Assembly: GCA_033064195.1 (NCBI GenBank)
Contig: JARBJD010000067.1
Coordinates: forward strand, 124,001-188,000
Reading direction: 5' to 3'
Length of the DNA stretch: 64,000 nt
From: Blattamonas nauphoetae
Taxonomy: Eukaryota; Preaxostyla; Oxymonadida
Of this stretch, positions 11,902 through 23,100 are shown piece after piece. A program made the translations under genes and the position numbers. Every line of letters starts with the position of its first letter. Within the stretch, counting starts at the first letter, position 1. The notes beneath the pieces were generated by a model. That model saw nothing but the letters and a program-made list of their open reading frames with translations. It was not told the origin of the DNA and searched no databases.

Positions 11902-13270
11902 TATACTGCTTCGTCATCCCAGTCCCAACACTCGCTATCGTCGACGAGCAAGCTGAACACATGGAAGTCGGGACTGAAGCGACATGGGACGGGACAACGC
12001 TGATTCCTTACCTTTCCTTCTGGAAAGAGGAAGGACAATGAAGATGATAAGATATTGACACAATTCAACAAACACTTTCAACGAGGGAACGGGTGTTGAA
12101 TCTCTTCTTCTCTCGTCCTTCCCCTCATACGATGATTCATTGGAATGACAATGCAGAATGACATGTGAGAAAGATAAACAATCTCAAACTCGTCATGTCT
12201 GATCCAGAACTTCGCAGCAGATCGGAGAGCACAAGCGATGAATGAGAACATGAAATTGGTGGCTTCATCTCGTGTTCGCTCTCTCAGCCCTGTTATTGAT
12301 TGTGTTGATTGTCGGGTAGTGTGCTAACAAAGAAGAGAACACTGGAAGATAGGAGCCAACTTGGAAGGAAAAAGACTCGAAGAAGAGAAGAGGGAGATTG
12401 GGATCGACAACCGAATCGTCGAGAATGAAACAAACCGCAGTATAAACGAAGGCATCACCAAAATCATCTCCATCGAGTCAGTGTCGACCTTGTTTTGATT
12501 CATCTGTTGTCCCATTCACTTCACGATACCAATGGAGAGGAAAAACCCGTCCAGAACTGCAGAAAGGCCGCTTGGGTCATTAGAATCCCGAATTGCAACA
12601 AGCAGGAACAGCAATGTGATCCAAGATGATGCCATTGCTCGCTCTTCCGGCTGAATGACACTAGGCTCGTCACGCCCTCTCACGAATCACTCACTCCAGT
12701 CAAGATTTATCAAGCAACTACCTACCAAGACGAGTGAATCTAGCATCATGTGACAATGGAGCATTTTCAGAAACAACATCATCCTTTTTCAAAGAGAGAG
12801 TTTTTCTCATATCATTCATGCGAGGAAGTGACACTTTCCCGCTCGACACACACGCAGCGGACTCAATATCTAGAGGATCACCCTCCCCGATCCGTTTGCT
12901 CAGCCGGCAGTGAGAGCCATTAAGCACCATTGACAGTCTCATATTGTACCTGTATTGGCAATTCTCAAGACAGAATAGAGTTCAGGCCATCAAGGAGACT
13001 GTACACTGCCGACAATTGATGTTTCTTGATGCCACATCGACAAATGAGCTGGGCAACTCGCATAGTTGATTGAATGGAGAGCTGCTCCTTCCTCACTTCA
13101 CGTCGGACAGACTGCTCTCAAGCAAGCTGGCTGTTGGTGACAGCCCTGACGGGATCACGGCCACTCTGAAGATCCAGACGAAGAGCGTCGCAAGCGACAA
13201 GAAGACATAATTCTCTTTGTTCTCATCTCTTTTATTATCTCTCTGTTAACTGTTTAGTACCTTTCAACTC
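11902..13270. other. Interior of element 1 downstream of the nested transposon
   Basis: A short open stretch directly after the nested transposon (11905-12041) reads as protein-like sequence (VIPVPTLAIVDEQAEHMEVG) and probably belonged to the same surface-type fragment as 10166-10519. The remainder to 13270 shows only short chance frames. Confidence 0.3.
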
Positions 13271-13273
13271 TCA

Positions 13274-13344
13274 ATAGTTGGTGGCCTTGGTTGGTTGTCG
13301 GATGGAGGCACGACATCCTTTTACACCAACCAAGGCCCACCAAC
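13274..13344. repeat. Internal head-to-head junction (complementary to both outer ends) of element 1
   Basis: The sequence runs from the complement of the left outer end (13274-13318) straight into the complement of the right outer end (13319-13344). This is the feature that separates the long and short segments and that suggests the DIRS-like layout. Confidence 0.8.
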
Positions 13345-13781
13345 CTCGAGCCCTGCCACACAACAGTGCAGCGTGCTTGAGGTTGCCAACTCTTCCATCT
13401 TGCGGACTTTATCGAGTTCCACCTCTACCTCTTGCGGAGTGCAGCACGCTTGGCCGACCCGTTTCTCGTCGCGGAGGCGACTCACGTAAAAACCCTTCGG
13501 TTGTTTCACTTCACTTTGCCTTTTTAGGCCTCTCAGTTTCCTCCAGTTTTCTCTCCCCCGTTGGGGGCTTCTTTCTGGAGATCATATTTTGTCCACCAAC
13601 CGCCCCCACATGGGAACAAGCAACACTGTGTCTTTTATAAGTCCTCTGTTGCGATTATTTATTTGATGGGACAGACAAAATTGAGATTAACTCTTTTGTT
13701 TGTTTGGCTGATCGATGGCCACCCATTGTTTAAATACACGTCACCGGTCTCAATAGTTGGTGGGCCTTGGTTGGTGTAAAA

Positions 13782-15326
13782 AGATGTGGCTGTCTGGAGC
13801 TGCATCTGGGAACACCGTGATCACAGACTCGCTCGTCACGCCGGCTTCGGCAAACGTGGCGTCCGGACCGATCACATGGCCATCAACCAGAATCGTCCCA
13901 ACTGAGTCGAGCTCTTGTGAGGGAGGAGGGAATATCAAAGTGAAGACCGATCCCAGCAGCATTTGTGGGTGGAAGGGAATAGTGCGAGGATGATATGATC
14001 TTCTCACGCCTGAAGATCCTCCAATCACATCCACTGCTCTGGTTTCAGAACCAAACGATGGAGCGAAGATGCTCTGGGAGAGGTGGGCTTGTTGGTGTTG
14101 GATCATCGCGTCGTTGAATGTGTTCACCTCGTCTTGCGTGGTCAGCAGAGAGCGGAGAAGACAGCGGCGTCGGATTGATGAGAATGTCGTGCGGTCTGTG
14201 GGTGTCTGACACATCAAAACAAACAATGAAGAATGAACGAACAAGGAGAGCACAAACAATCTGAAGGCATTCCGATAACAACTGCTTCAACGCTGGTGTC
14301 AATCGCGACTTCTCTGCTTCGTTCAGACTCTCCACAAATCCCTCCAGGTCGAAGCTGTTCACACTCGTTCGCAATGTCGTGCTCGACACACCCTTGAACG
14401 GATTCACTCCAACCACACTTTCCATCACAATCACTCCAAACGACCAGACATCGGACCGACTTGTGGCGACTGCTGTGCCTGGTCCCCCAACAAGCTCCGG
14501 TGCGAGATACGCACACCTCCCACTCTCGACGTCCTGCGGCTTCGTCAGCGAGGGAGGGGTGAAGATGAAGTCACCTGAGATGATTTGTGGTGGTTAAATA
14601 CCGATCAAAAGTTTCAACACAACACACCAAGAACACCACAGTTGTCTCTTCCAATCAGAATGTTCCCTGGATGAAGAGCCCCATATCCCTGGCTCCTCGA
14701 TTCCAGGAACGACAGCGCTTCCACAATTCCAGACAATACACTGCAGATCGCCTGATATTTTGAAAATGAAGAGAAATATGAAAAGAAGATTCCGCAAAAA
14801 TCAATATGAAAATGTGAAAATGAAGAAGAAGAGCAGACAGCGAGGCCTGGGCGAGGATGAGTTGGCTTGTCTTCCAAGAAAGTCGACAGATTTCCTCCAA
14901 GTCGTTCCATCCCGAAGACATAAGAATCCTTGTCAGAACTTATCAGGAAGCGACGGACAATGTTGAAATGCTGGAATTTCGTGTTCAGCGCAACTTGTCT
15001 TTGAAACTCGTCTTGATCTCCGCTCGGAGATTTGGGGACAATCTTCACAGCATGACTATTGAACAGGCCAGCCTTCCGCATTTCGAAAACACTTCCAGCA
15101 GACCCTGTTCCGATCAGAACTCGCGAGAGAGGATCATCTTCAAAACAACAAAACAATGAGAAGGGAAGTCATTCTCGTTCAGTTGGGTGAAATCACCGGT
15201 GGATCTATGCTAGGCTGATGGGGTTGTGATGTAGTTAATTTGGGCATCTGAACGAGAAAAGAGAATGATCGGTTCCATAATTGTACAGCGTGAAGTCTTC
15301 GTCAACTCTTTTCCACAATGAACCAT
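13782..15326 (-). pseudogene. 5' part of the left-arm pseudokinase-ubiquitin gene
   Basis: The mirror copy of the right-arm gene at 30261-32260. Exons for the pseudokinase domain ([42 protein letters not shown]) and for the first ubiquitin-like domain are recognisable and nearly identical to the right arm. Two things show decay. The gene is cut at 13782 by a 6.1-kb insertion. In its first exon an in-frame TAG has appeared and the exon-1 splice donor seen in the right arm is not conserved. I conclude that the left copy is a pseudogene and that the right copy is the functional one. Confidence 0.8.
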
Positions 15327-15498
15327 CACACGCCTGGCGTTCGTTCTCCCACCTCTTGAAAAACAGAGGCAAGACAAAAATGAAGAGATCTTGCCCTTGA
15401 AGTGTAGAAAACTCGAAACGAAATATCGATCAATACAAATAAAGGGCCAAATAAGTTCACATTTTCAAAGAAAGGGCGAATCAAAGTGGAAATCGAGA
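15327..15498. promoter_or_regulatory. Divergent promoter region of the left-arm gene pair
   Basis: 172 bp between the two opposite-facing start codons (15326 minus, 15499 plus). The corresponding right-arm interval is 173 bp and similar in sequence. A shared bidirectional promoter is inferred from the spacing. I cannot identify individual motifs. Confidence 0.5.
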
Positions 15499-15640
15499 AT
15501 GACCTCAAAACTCGTGGATATCACTCCTCCTGGCTGTCTGTCCTTTCAGTTTTATTATCTCTTCATTTTCTCATATCGTGACGTTCTTCATCGTGCTACA
15601 GACCGTCCAATCAAAAGGATCAACGAAGGAGCCTTTGGTC
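15499..15640 (+). pseudogene. First exons of the left-arm kinase/SPRY gene, cut by an insertion
   Basis: Exon 1 (15499-15535) starts with ATG and reads MTSKLVDITPPG. A 66-nt intron (15536-15601, GTCTGT...CTACAG) leads to exon 2, which enters the kinase glycine loop (RINEGAFGQ) and is then broken at 15641 by a 4.5-kb element. The rest of the exon continues at 20183. The right arm shows the uninterrupted sequence. Its intron 1 is 508 nt because of a small insertion there. Confidence 0.85.
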
Positions 15641-15699
15641 AGCACCGCCCTTCTAGTAGGTGCTGTCCAAACCTCGGTTCCTCTCACATGAGTATGAGG

Positions 15700-18600
15700 T
15701 GGTCCTATGTATGGGCGGTCCAAAAGAAACTCAATGATTTCGAACATTTCAGAAATCTTCTTCCTCCTTCACGATACTCTTTGTCTAAATTCCGCGAGAC
15801 GCTCCTCAACAAGATGTAGGTGACCTACGAGACGAAGAATCGACCATCCTTTCATTGACAAATGAATCGAAGATTCAACCTTATCAATCGTCGTCTCTCG
15901 ATTCTCCAGTCCTACAATTATCTCCCACTCTTTCCTAAACAACTATTTCGCACCAAGGGGGCTAAAGCTTGAAGTGCCAACCGTCCAGGCGACTGTCCAA
16001 AGACTTGATCAAACAAACTCTTCAGAATCGAGAAGTTACTCTTCTGACGAAGTTTATGCCCCCATCCACCAGGATCGTTCTCCTTCCTGGGCTAAACGAA
16101 ACTTCTTTGGCGGGCTTGCAGGGAAAATGAAGGAGACAAAGATTATCATCCAATGCAACTCAAAGGCGTTCAGATTCATTTTAAAGGAGGAAGGGTTGAA
16201 GATACGAGAAGAACAACGAGTATACATCCAACTCCGGCACTTCGGAGTTCCCTTATCTCTCGGACGCAACGTCCGATTCCAGGCATGACGAACATGCGGA
16301 AAATCCTGCTGATATGAACGAATAAAGGAGGCAAAATGTTTCTAAGATATTGAAATGTTAACCTTTTGTTGGCTCTAAGTTTGACCAATCCTTTCTTCGT
16401 GACATCAGTACAACTCAACTTTCAAACGGTCCGGAGTTTCCAAACCAAGACCTTCACTCACGCAACACCTCTGACAGTGTTCGAGATGTCCAGAAACACC
16501 TGCTGGGTCACTTTACACGTTCAGGCCAGAACAATATCGATATAGGCCATTCCAGACGTCTTGACACATGTCGACTCGATCTGAGGAGAGATTCACCGTA
16601 TGCAACAAGAAAGCAACGACTAGGGGTCGACATCCATATCTCATGCAATGAAAGCGAGGTGAATACAGCCGCGGCACACGTCGAGAGTCATCCTCCGAAC
16701 CTTGGAATCAAGACATTGATTTCCCAACAATTGTGCGGCGGAGATCGACTTTTACAACCTCCATACTATTTGACACCACCAACGGTCAGGAATTCGATTG
16801 GCAAGGACCCCAGGAGTGATTACACACCTCATGCTTACAGTAGTTGGACAATTTTGATAATTTGGAAACTTTGTTGATCCCATGCGCGTTCTGAAGCCGA
16901 TTGATGTCCATTCTCAACAGCAACTTCCTTCCACAAAGTCGAGTCCTCCCATCCACCAACTACTTCCCATCTCGTCATCAGCACGCTCTATCCAAAAAAC
17001 ATCTGATTGAGGGACCAATTCGGTAGGTCTGACAGTCCAACACATATTCCGGCGTGGGATCAACAGCTGATGGTCTGTCGTTCTCACAGAGAACTCTCAA
17101 CATCGCGACGAATGGAAGGATCGTACTGTGACATGACATGATTTGGAGCTGGAGAAAAGCATCAAAGTGGTCTGAACTGCGATGGGAACAAACAAGATCC
17201 TCACCAATAGAAGAAATATGTGAAACATTGATGATTATTCAGCAAATGGAGAATCTTTATTGTGGAATGGACAGGTCATTTTCGACTAAAAGGGATCGGT
17301 CCAAACTCACGTTTCGGTCACGCGAGAACCTCCTCATGACCAATTCCACTTCGTCGACTTGGTATTTTCCCGATGCGAGCACTCTTTCCCGTTAAGCAAC
17401 TCCCAGATCAATCAAGTTTCAAACAGATTCATTTCGCGCCCTTGAGCCGCACCTCGTTGGGACAAATTCCCTCAATCCGATAAAAGACAGCAATATCTGG
17501 CATCAATTGTTGACAGGGAGCGTGAAACAGAAGTGATACACATTTTTGAAAAGCCTGGGCTCGACTGGACATCAAGCGCTTCTAGTACACGGATCGGTCA
17601 CTATGTTCTGTTTTTTGCACTTGACGTCATCACGAAGAGGCTCTTCCTACCAATTTCATTCCCGCAGATCCAGAATTGTCAAAGGAGGAATAACTCGGAT
17701 GTAATGTTTCTCGACTAAATACTTCACTCAGCAAATGAACGAATCAATATGCCTCCCTGAGGAGGATGGAGACCACCAGGACGATTTCTCGTTCCCAATT
17801 ATGCAGCGCTGGCTTGTTTTCGAGGGCTAAAAACGCGGTCAGAATGGCAGACTGTGTCAAGATCGGGAGATAGTACCATTGTTGAAGCCGATCGCAGACT
17901 CAGACTTTCCCTCAACGTCTAACCAACCGTTCTAACAATTTCACAATATGACTGCCTCCATTTGAGGAGCCGACATTAGACAACCCAACTTCATTCGCTC
18001 CAACGGGGAGACTCTTGTGTTAATCCCAGCCGAAACTGGCTGAGTTGAACAAAACAGTGCAAATGACGTCTCTCTGAACCAGTCAAAGATGGACAACTCT
18101 GGAAGCTGGTCGCCACGCAACTCAAGTTCCAGTTGCGGCTCTTCAGGCGATCGATGAAGAACGAAGATGTAGCCCGTGAAGACGTCATCCATCGTCAGCC
18201 TCTCCATCTCGAAGCTCGATTAGTGTTCCCCGTCATCGATGATGGCAGCACGGGGACGGCAGTGGCAGCTGTTCTCCACAGTGCAGTGAAAACGTCTGAA
18301 CATGGAGGGAAAAGCACTCCATCCATCCTCATCACGAAAGATCCCCCAGTCCGACAGGGGACGAAGTTACGATATCGAGACATCGCATGAATGGCAACAA
18401 GTTAGTCGACGTATTAGTTCAGAAAGATGGCAAAGTGTTTGCCAAGGACTCTCTGGTTTTGAGAAGAGGAATATATCTGACCTCACATTCAACCGGAAGG
18501 ACTTCTGAGGGATTCATGGGACGGACGGCTGCTCATCTACGATATACGCTTGATAGTCGTGGGCCTCCTTTCAGATGCAATGGGGCTGTTCTCAGCTCCA

Positions 18601-19780
18601 ACGAGAACACTGACTCGTCGCACCAGTCATTGCTCGGCTCTGTACGAACCCTCGTTCCGCCACAAACCATTTCTGTTGGCTGGTGTAATTTCCTGTTCAA
18701 GCCCGACGAACTATTGGTCGTCCTCACCCTCTTGGTCATATTGTATCAAGGCTCTCATCTATGGGGCCATGAGTATGTCAGGACAAAATTCCTCCGGGAC
18801 AGCATCGAAGACGTTGGAGAGGGTAGAGAATGAGATACTTGTCAAAGACTGCAGTTGGTCGCAGTGACAAAAGCCGAACTGGGGTATCAAGCAGACTCAG
18901 GAAACATTTGACTGGATCATGGATGGACAGTAATTCTCCGATACATGATCGTCCGCTCACCTTTTAGGTCAGCTTCATTCGAGGGAAGGAATGGTTTCCA
19001 GTATTATCACTGAGTCCACTTTGACAATCGCATGAACAGTCCCAGCACACTTCACACACTCCCCTTTCGAGTTGTCGCATTCGACAGACCAAGCTTGTCC
19101 AATTACCACGGCGTTTCATTCAACAACAAGGACTCTTCAAATAAACTTGGGGAAGACATACTCGTCCACAAAGATCACTCGCTTTCTAGGAACACATGCG
19201 TGATCTCGGTTCGAATTCCTGAACGGCCAGGCGATAGAACAACAATTTCTCGCCTTCCACGACAAACTAGCAGCTGAATCGCCCACAATCTTAGTGGGGG
19301 CATATTGTCACCCCTTTTGTCAATCAACGTTGACTCCATGAACTCGATTGAAATGAGGACAAGAAATCCGACCGTCCCTTGCGAAGCAATAGTCATCACA
19401 AATTCAAGTACCATCGAATCACTTCGTCAGCCAGCTGTTCAAGACGAGACAGATTGAAGGAATGTGGGGAATGAAGTTGGATAGAGCAGATCAAACTCAC
19501 AAAAACACTTACTGAAACCGCTCCAGATGAGAAATATCTCCTGTCGTCGCGTCCTCCCTTTCAAACGTCGCTCTCCAAGACGTGTCACGTTGACTGCGCT
19601 GGACCTCCCTGATTTGGGAACGAGCGTCCAGCCCGGCACAAAGAAGATCCTCGCTGTCAGATCGTCCACTCGATGTGAGTGCTGGGGGTCAAGCCCAGTT
19701 TGTGAGAATGAGCAAGCTAAGAATCAATGGTAGCAAGATCATTGTATCAACTCATTCTTTCACTCTTTCTCTGTTGTATT
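15700..19780. other. Interior of element 2 without a recognisable gene
   Basis: About 4 kb with only short frames. The longest plus-strand frame (18387-18833, 148 codons) has no motif I can name. A patch near 16090-16260 has a faint reverse-transcriptase-like look, but this is too weak to claim. Confidence 0.3.
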
Positions 19781-19785
19781 CCTTT

Positions 19786-19866
19786 CAAGACTCATGTGAG
19801 AGGAACCGAGGTTTGGACAGCACCTACTAGAAGGGCGGTGCTTGTAACAAACCGAGGTTCCTCTCG
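19786..19866. repeat. Internal head-to-head junction of element 2
   Basis: The complement of the left outer end runs to 19842 and is followed immediately by the complement of the right outer end from 19843. This is the same arrangement as at 13274-13344. Confidence 0.8.
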
Positions 19867-20182
19867 AATACCTGCTTCCACAAGCCGCGAGGAGAGCAGA
19901 AGACTTCCCGAGTTCCCTTTGGGACTCTTTTCAAAGTCCTGTCACAGTTTTTTGTTCCTCGTTGAGGATTTTCTGTGATCAGGCCCTTATAAATTTTTTG
20001 TTCCTCGTTCGTCGCTTTGCGACAGTCTCCATCCCTTGTGGCTCTGCCTCAGTGATTGGAAAAATGTAGGGTGAATTGAATCTTCAACAATTTTGAAGTG
20101 TTCTCATTCTTGGTTCTCATTTTGAACCGCCCATACATAGGACCACCTCATACTCATGTGAGAGGAACCTCGGTTTGTTACA

Positions 20183-23100
20183 AAGTTCTGAAGGTGCTAC
20201 ATGAGCGGAGTGGAGTTGAATATGCGGTGAAGGTGCTGCCGATGCTGAAAGAGGGAGACAAGGAGCGAGTGAGTCGTGAAGTTGAGATGTTGATTCGCTT
20301 TGCTCATCCTCGTATTGTGCGTCTTCATGAGTCGATTGACATGGGAGGACACCAAGCGATTGTGATGGAGCTTGGGACTCGGAGTTTGAAAGATCTGATC
20401 TCAGAATATGAAGAACGAAAGGAATTGATTCCTCTTCCTGTTTGTCCCTTCTCATTTACTCATTCTTCGATATTTGTTTGGATCCCGCTTTTTCTGTTTG
20501 TTTTATTGGGGTGGATGTGATTTCAGTTGACGGTGATGATTCTGATTGACATCTGCTCGGGACTTTTGTGGATGCACACTCACTCGTCGGGATCGACGGC
20601 TCATGGGGATCTGAAGCCGGAGAATGTTCTTCTCCGCCCGAACAATCGGGCCTTTCTGTGTTTGTTCGATTTGATTTCTTTCACTTCTCATTTTTCTGGA
20701 ACAGGTGATCTTGGTGGTTCAGCACCTCTGGATCAGCAAATGACGTCGACGATTGGGGAACTGGGGACGTTCGAGTACAACTCGCCGGAGCGAGCGATGG
20801 ACAGCAAGGGAACAGCCACGCCGGCGAGTGATATTTGGTCGCTTGGAGTTGTGGCGTATCGGATGGTGACAGGAAGGCCGCTGTTTGAGGGATTGCATCT
20901 TCTTCAGATGACCGTGGCGCTTCACACCTTCGACGAGAGCAGAATCCCAACCACAATTCCTCCACGCGTCCGAGAGGTTCTTCTGAAGATGTTGGAACCC
21001 GTCTGTTCTCCTCCTTCTCCTCGATTCACCACATCTTATTTTGTTTTCTGCTGTACTGTTTGTCTCAGAATGTGGCTCTTCGAGCAACAGCTTCGGCTCT
21101 TTTGGAAGGAAGACTTTTGGAGCGAATGCTTGGTCCCGAAACGGATCTGTCGAAAATGAAGTCGATTCAGATTGCGACACGAGCGAATGAGATCAAGGAA
21201 TGGTCGAATGATGCTCAAGTGAAAGCGAAGACGATGGAACTGGAGAAGGAAAAGGAGAAACTGGTGGACGAGACGAAAGAGCTGGAGCGTCAACTTCGAT
21301 TGGTTCAGAAGTCACTTCAGCGAACTTGTGAGCGAAATGGTGAATTGGAGAAGGAAGAGGAACTTGAACGTCGCCGCCGTCTCCTCGCCACTCCAGCCTC
21401 GACTCTTTCGATCGACCCGACAGACAACGTCCTCTCAACGCAGCTCCAAATGCCTTCTCTCTTGTTTTCCGAGAAGCTTTACCGTGATAATGATGTTGAT
21501 ATTTCTGGCAACACTATCGCTCAGACGAGATCGATCGGTGACCCAAACTGGGAAACCGTTATATTTGATGAACCGATCACAGAAGGAGTGGTGTCTGTTG
21601 CTCTCACAGTTCTCGTCCTTCCGGGCGTGGAAGGTCTGTCTCTCTCTTTTGTGAAATATTCGGATTCAGTGGATAACCTGTATATCGGTTTTGTCGATAC
21701 ACTGTTGCGGAAGGTGGGACATTCAGATCGACTTGGAGAGAAGCATCCAGGTAGGCTCTCATCTTTTCTTTGTAACTGAATCACATCTGTTCAGATTCTG
21801 TCTCGTTTGCTCCACGCTCTGGAATACTCCACGTCAAACTACCATCTACCACGCAGAAAGAGAAGAAAATTCCAATCCATGACTTTATGAAGACAGGAGG
21901 CCGAGTGGTGATGGAAGTGAACATGGACGCAAGGCCACGGACAGCTGTGTTCATCATCAACGGAAATGTGTGTCTCACGTTTGTGTCTGGTCTCCCTCCC
22001 TCGATCCGATTTGGAGTGTGTTGTTCGTCATGCTCATTTTCGGATGTTTTCAGTTCTCGATCAAGCAAAAAGGAGTGTCGGTTCGATTTGATGGAATGAC
22101 TCGTCTGAAGCAGGCGACACGGCTGCGGAGAATGAATGAGATCAAATGGAATCCTGAAGACTTGAGGGACAGTGAGGACATGCACATGAATGGGATGCGA
22201 TCGAGTGTTCTGTGCGTCCAGACACAGATGCCCTCGCTCGTCTTCACAGACCCTTCGCACTTCCGAGTGGATGACAACCGAATTGCCTGCACTTGCTTGG
22301 CCACGAAAGAAAAGGGAGGAACAATGAAACCCACGTGGAGCTCGTTCTTCCTCTCCGAACCGATCTCCGAAGGAATTGTGGCGATATCGTTCACAACTCT
22401 CGTGAACATGACTAGCGCTATCGTGAACTTGTACTTTGGAATTATTGATGGGACATCACCGATTCCTGAAAAGGGGCAGAGACTTGGAAAGATCAAAAGT
22501 GTGTCGGTTTTCAGTTGCGATGGTTTCGCCATCTCTTACTCGTCAAATGTCCCTCCTCTCTTCTATTTCTCGCAATCACAGATTCAATCGGCATTTCTTC
22601 GAAGGAAACCCTCAAGCACCATCTATTGGAGAGAAACACTGAACGACTCATCGTTGAAATCGACATGGACTCGAGTCCTCGCACTGCCCAGTTCTTCGTC
22701 AACGGAGAAGCAACAAGGGCTGTCGTTGTTGGTCTTCCTGACTCCGTTCGAGTTGGAGTGTGCTGTCGTTCCATTTCACTTCCATCTCTCGCCTTCTCGC
22801 TTCTTCTCATCTGACCTCTCACTCTTCTCTCCCCTCTCCGTCTCAGTTCTCTGCGAAGTATCGTGGAATGCAAGTTCGGTTTGACAGGATCACTCAGCTC
22901 AACCGAGGGATTGCCATCACCGATGTGATGGACGTGGTTGAATGGCAGACTCCCGAGCCACTCCAAACGAAAAATTCACAAAACGAGTCCGAAGCAAAGA
23001 ATTCAAGACAACTCCCAACGATGAAACTGCCAGAACTGCTCTTCACAAACAAATCGCACTTCGCCATTCGAAACAACATTCTCACTCGGACAGAGAAAGG

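Larger units (their letters stand above)
7699..13781. mobile_element. DIRS-like element 1 (broken fossil), inserted in the left-arm ubiquitin fusion gene
   Basis: Ends were fixed by comparison with the uninterrupted right-arm gene: removing 7699-13781 restores the empty site exactly, with no target duplication. Parts: a long segment 7699-13318 whose own ends are inverted copies of each other (GGATGTCGTGCCTCCATCCG at the left, its complement at the right), abutting a short segment 13319-13781 with perfect inverted ends (TTTTACACCAACCAAGGCCC). The outer ends also share about 75 bp in inverted orientation. The junction at 13318/13319 is complementary to both outer ends joined, like the internal complementary region of DIRS retrotransposons. 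No intact reverse transcriptase or recombinase frame is visible, so it is broken, with many lesions. A younger 1-kb transposon sits inside. Family call is from architecture alone. Confidence 0.65.
15641..20182. mobile_element. DIRS-like element 2 (broken fossil), inserted in the left-arm kinase glycine loop
   Basis: Removing 15641-20182 restores the right-arm sequence exactly and leaves no target duplication. A long segment 15641-19842 has inverted ends (AGCACCGCCCTTCTAGTAGG and complement, about 50 bp). It abuts a short segment 19843-20182 with perfect inverted ends (TGTAACAAACCGAGGTTCCT). The outer ends additionally share an inverted stretch through TGTATGGGCGG. The internal junction at 19842/19843 is complementary to both outer ends. 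Architecture matches elements 1 and 3, although the sequences differ. There is no intact long frame, so it is broken with many lesions and presumably old inside, while its ends are still almost perfect. Confidence 0.65.

Noticed and set aside
7699-13781. Polinton/Maverick with a 6-bp target duplication (GGATGT / AGATGT)
   Set aside because: GGATGT is part of the inverted end, as shown by its complement at the internal junction (13313-13318). With that, the empty site is restored exactly without duplication. No polymerase, integrase or capsid gene is visible.
16090-16300. Reverse transcriptase remnant in element 2
   Set aside because: A few residues look like a catalytic block, but the match is too short and weak to support a claim.
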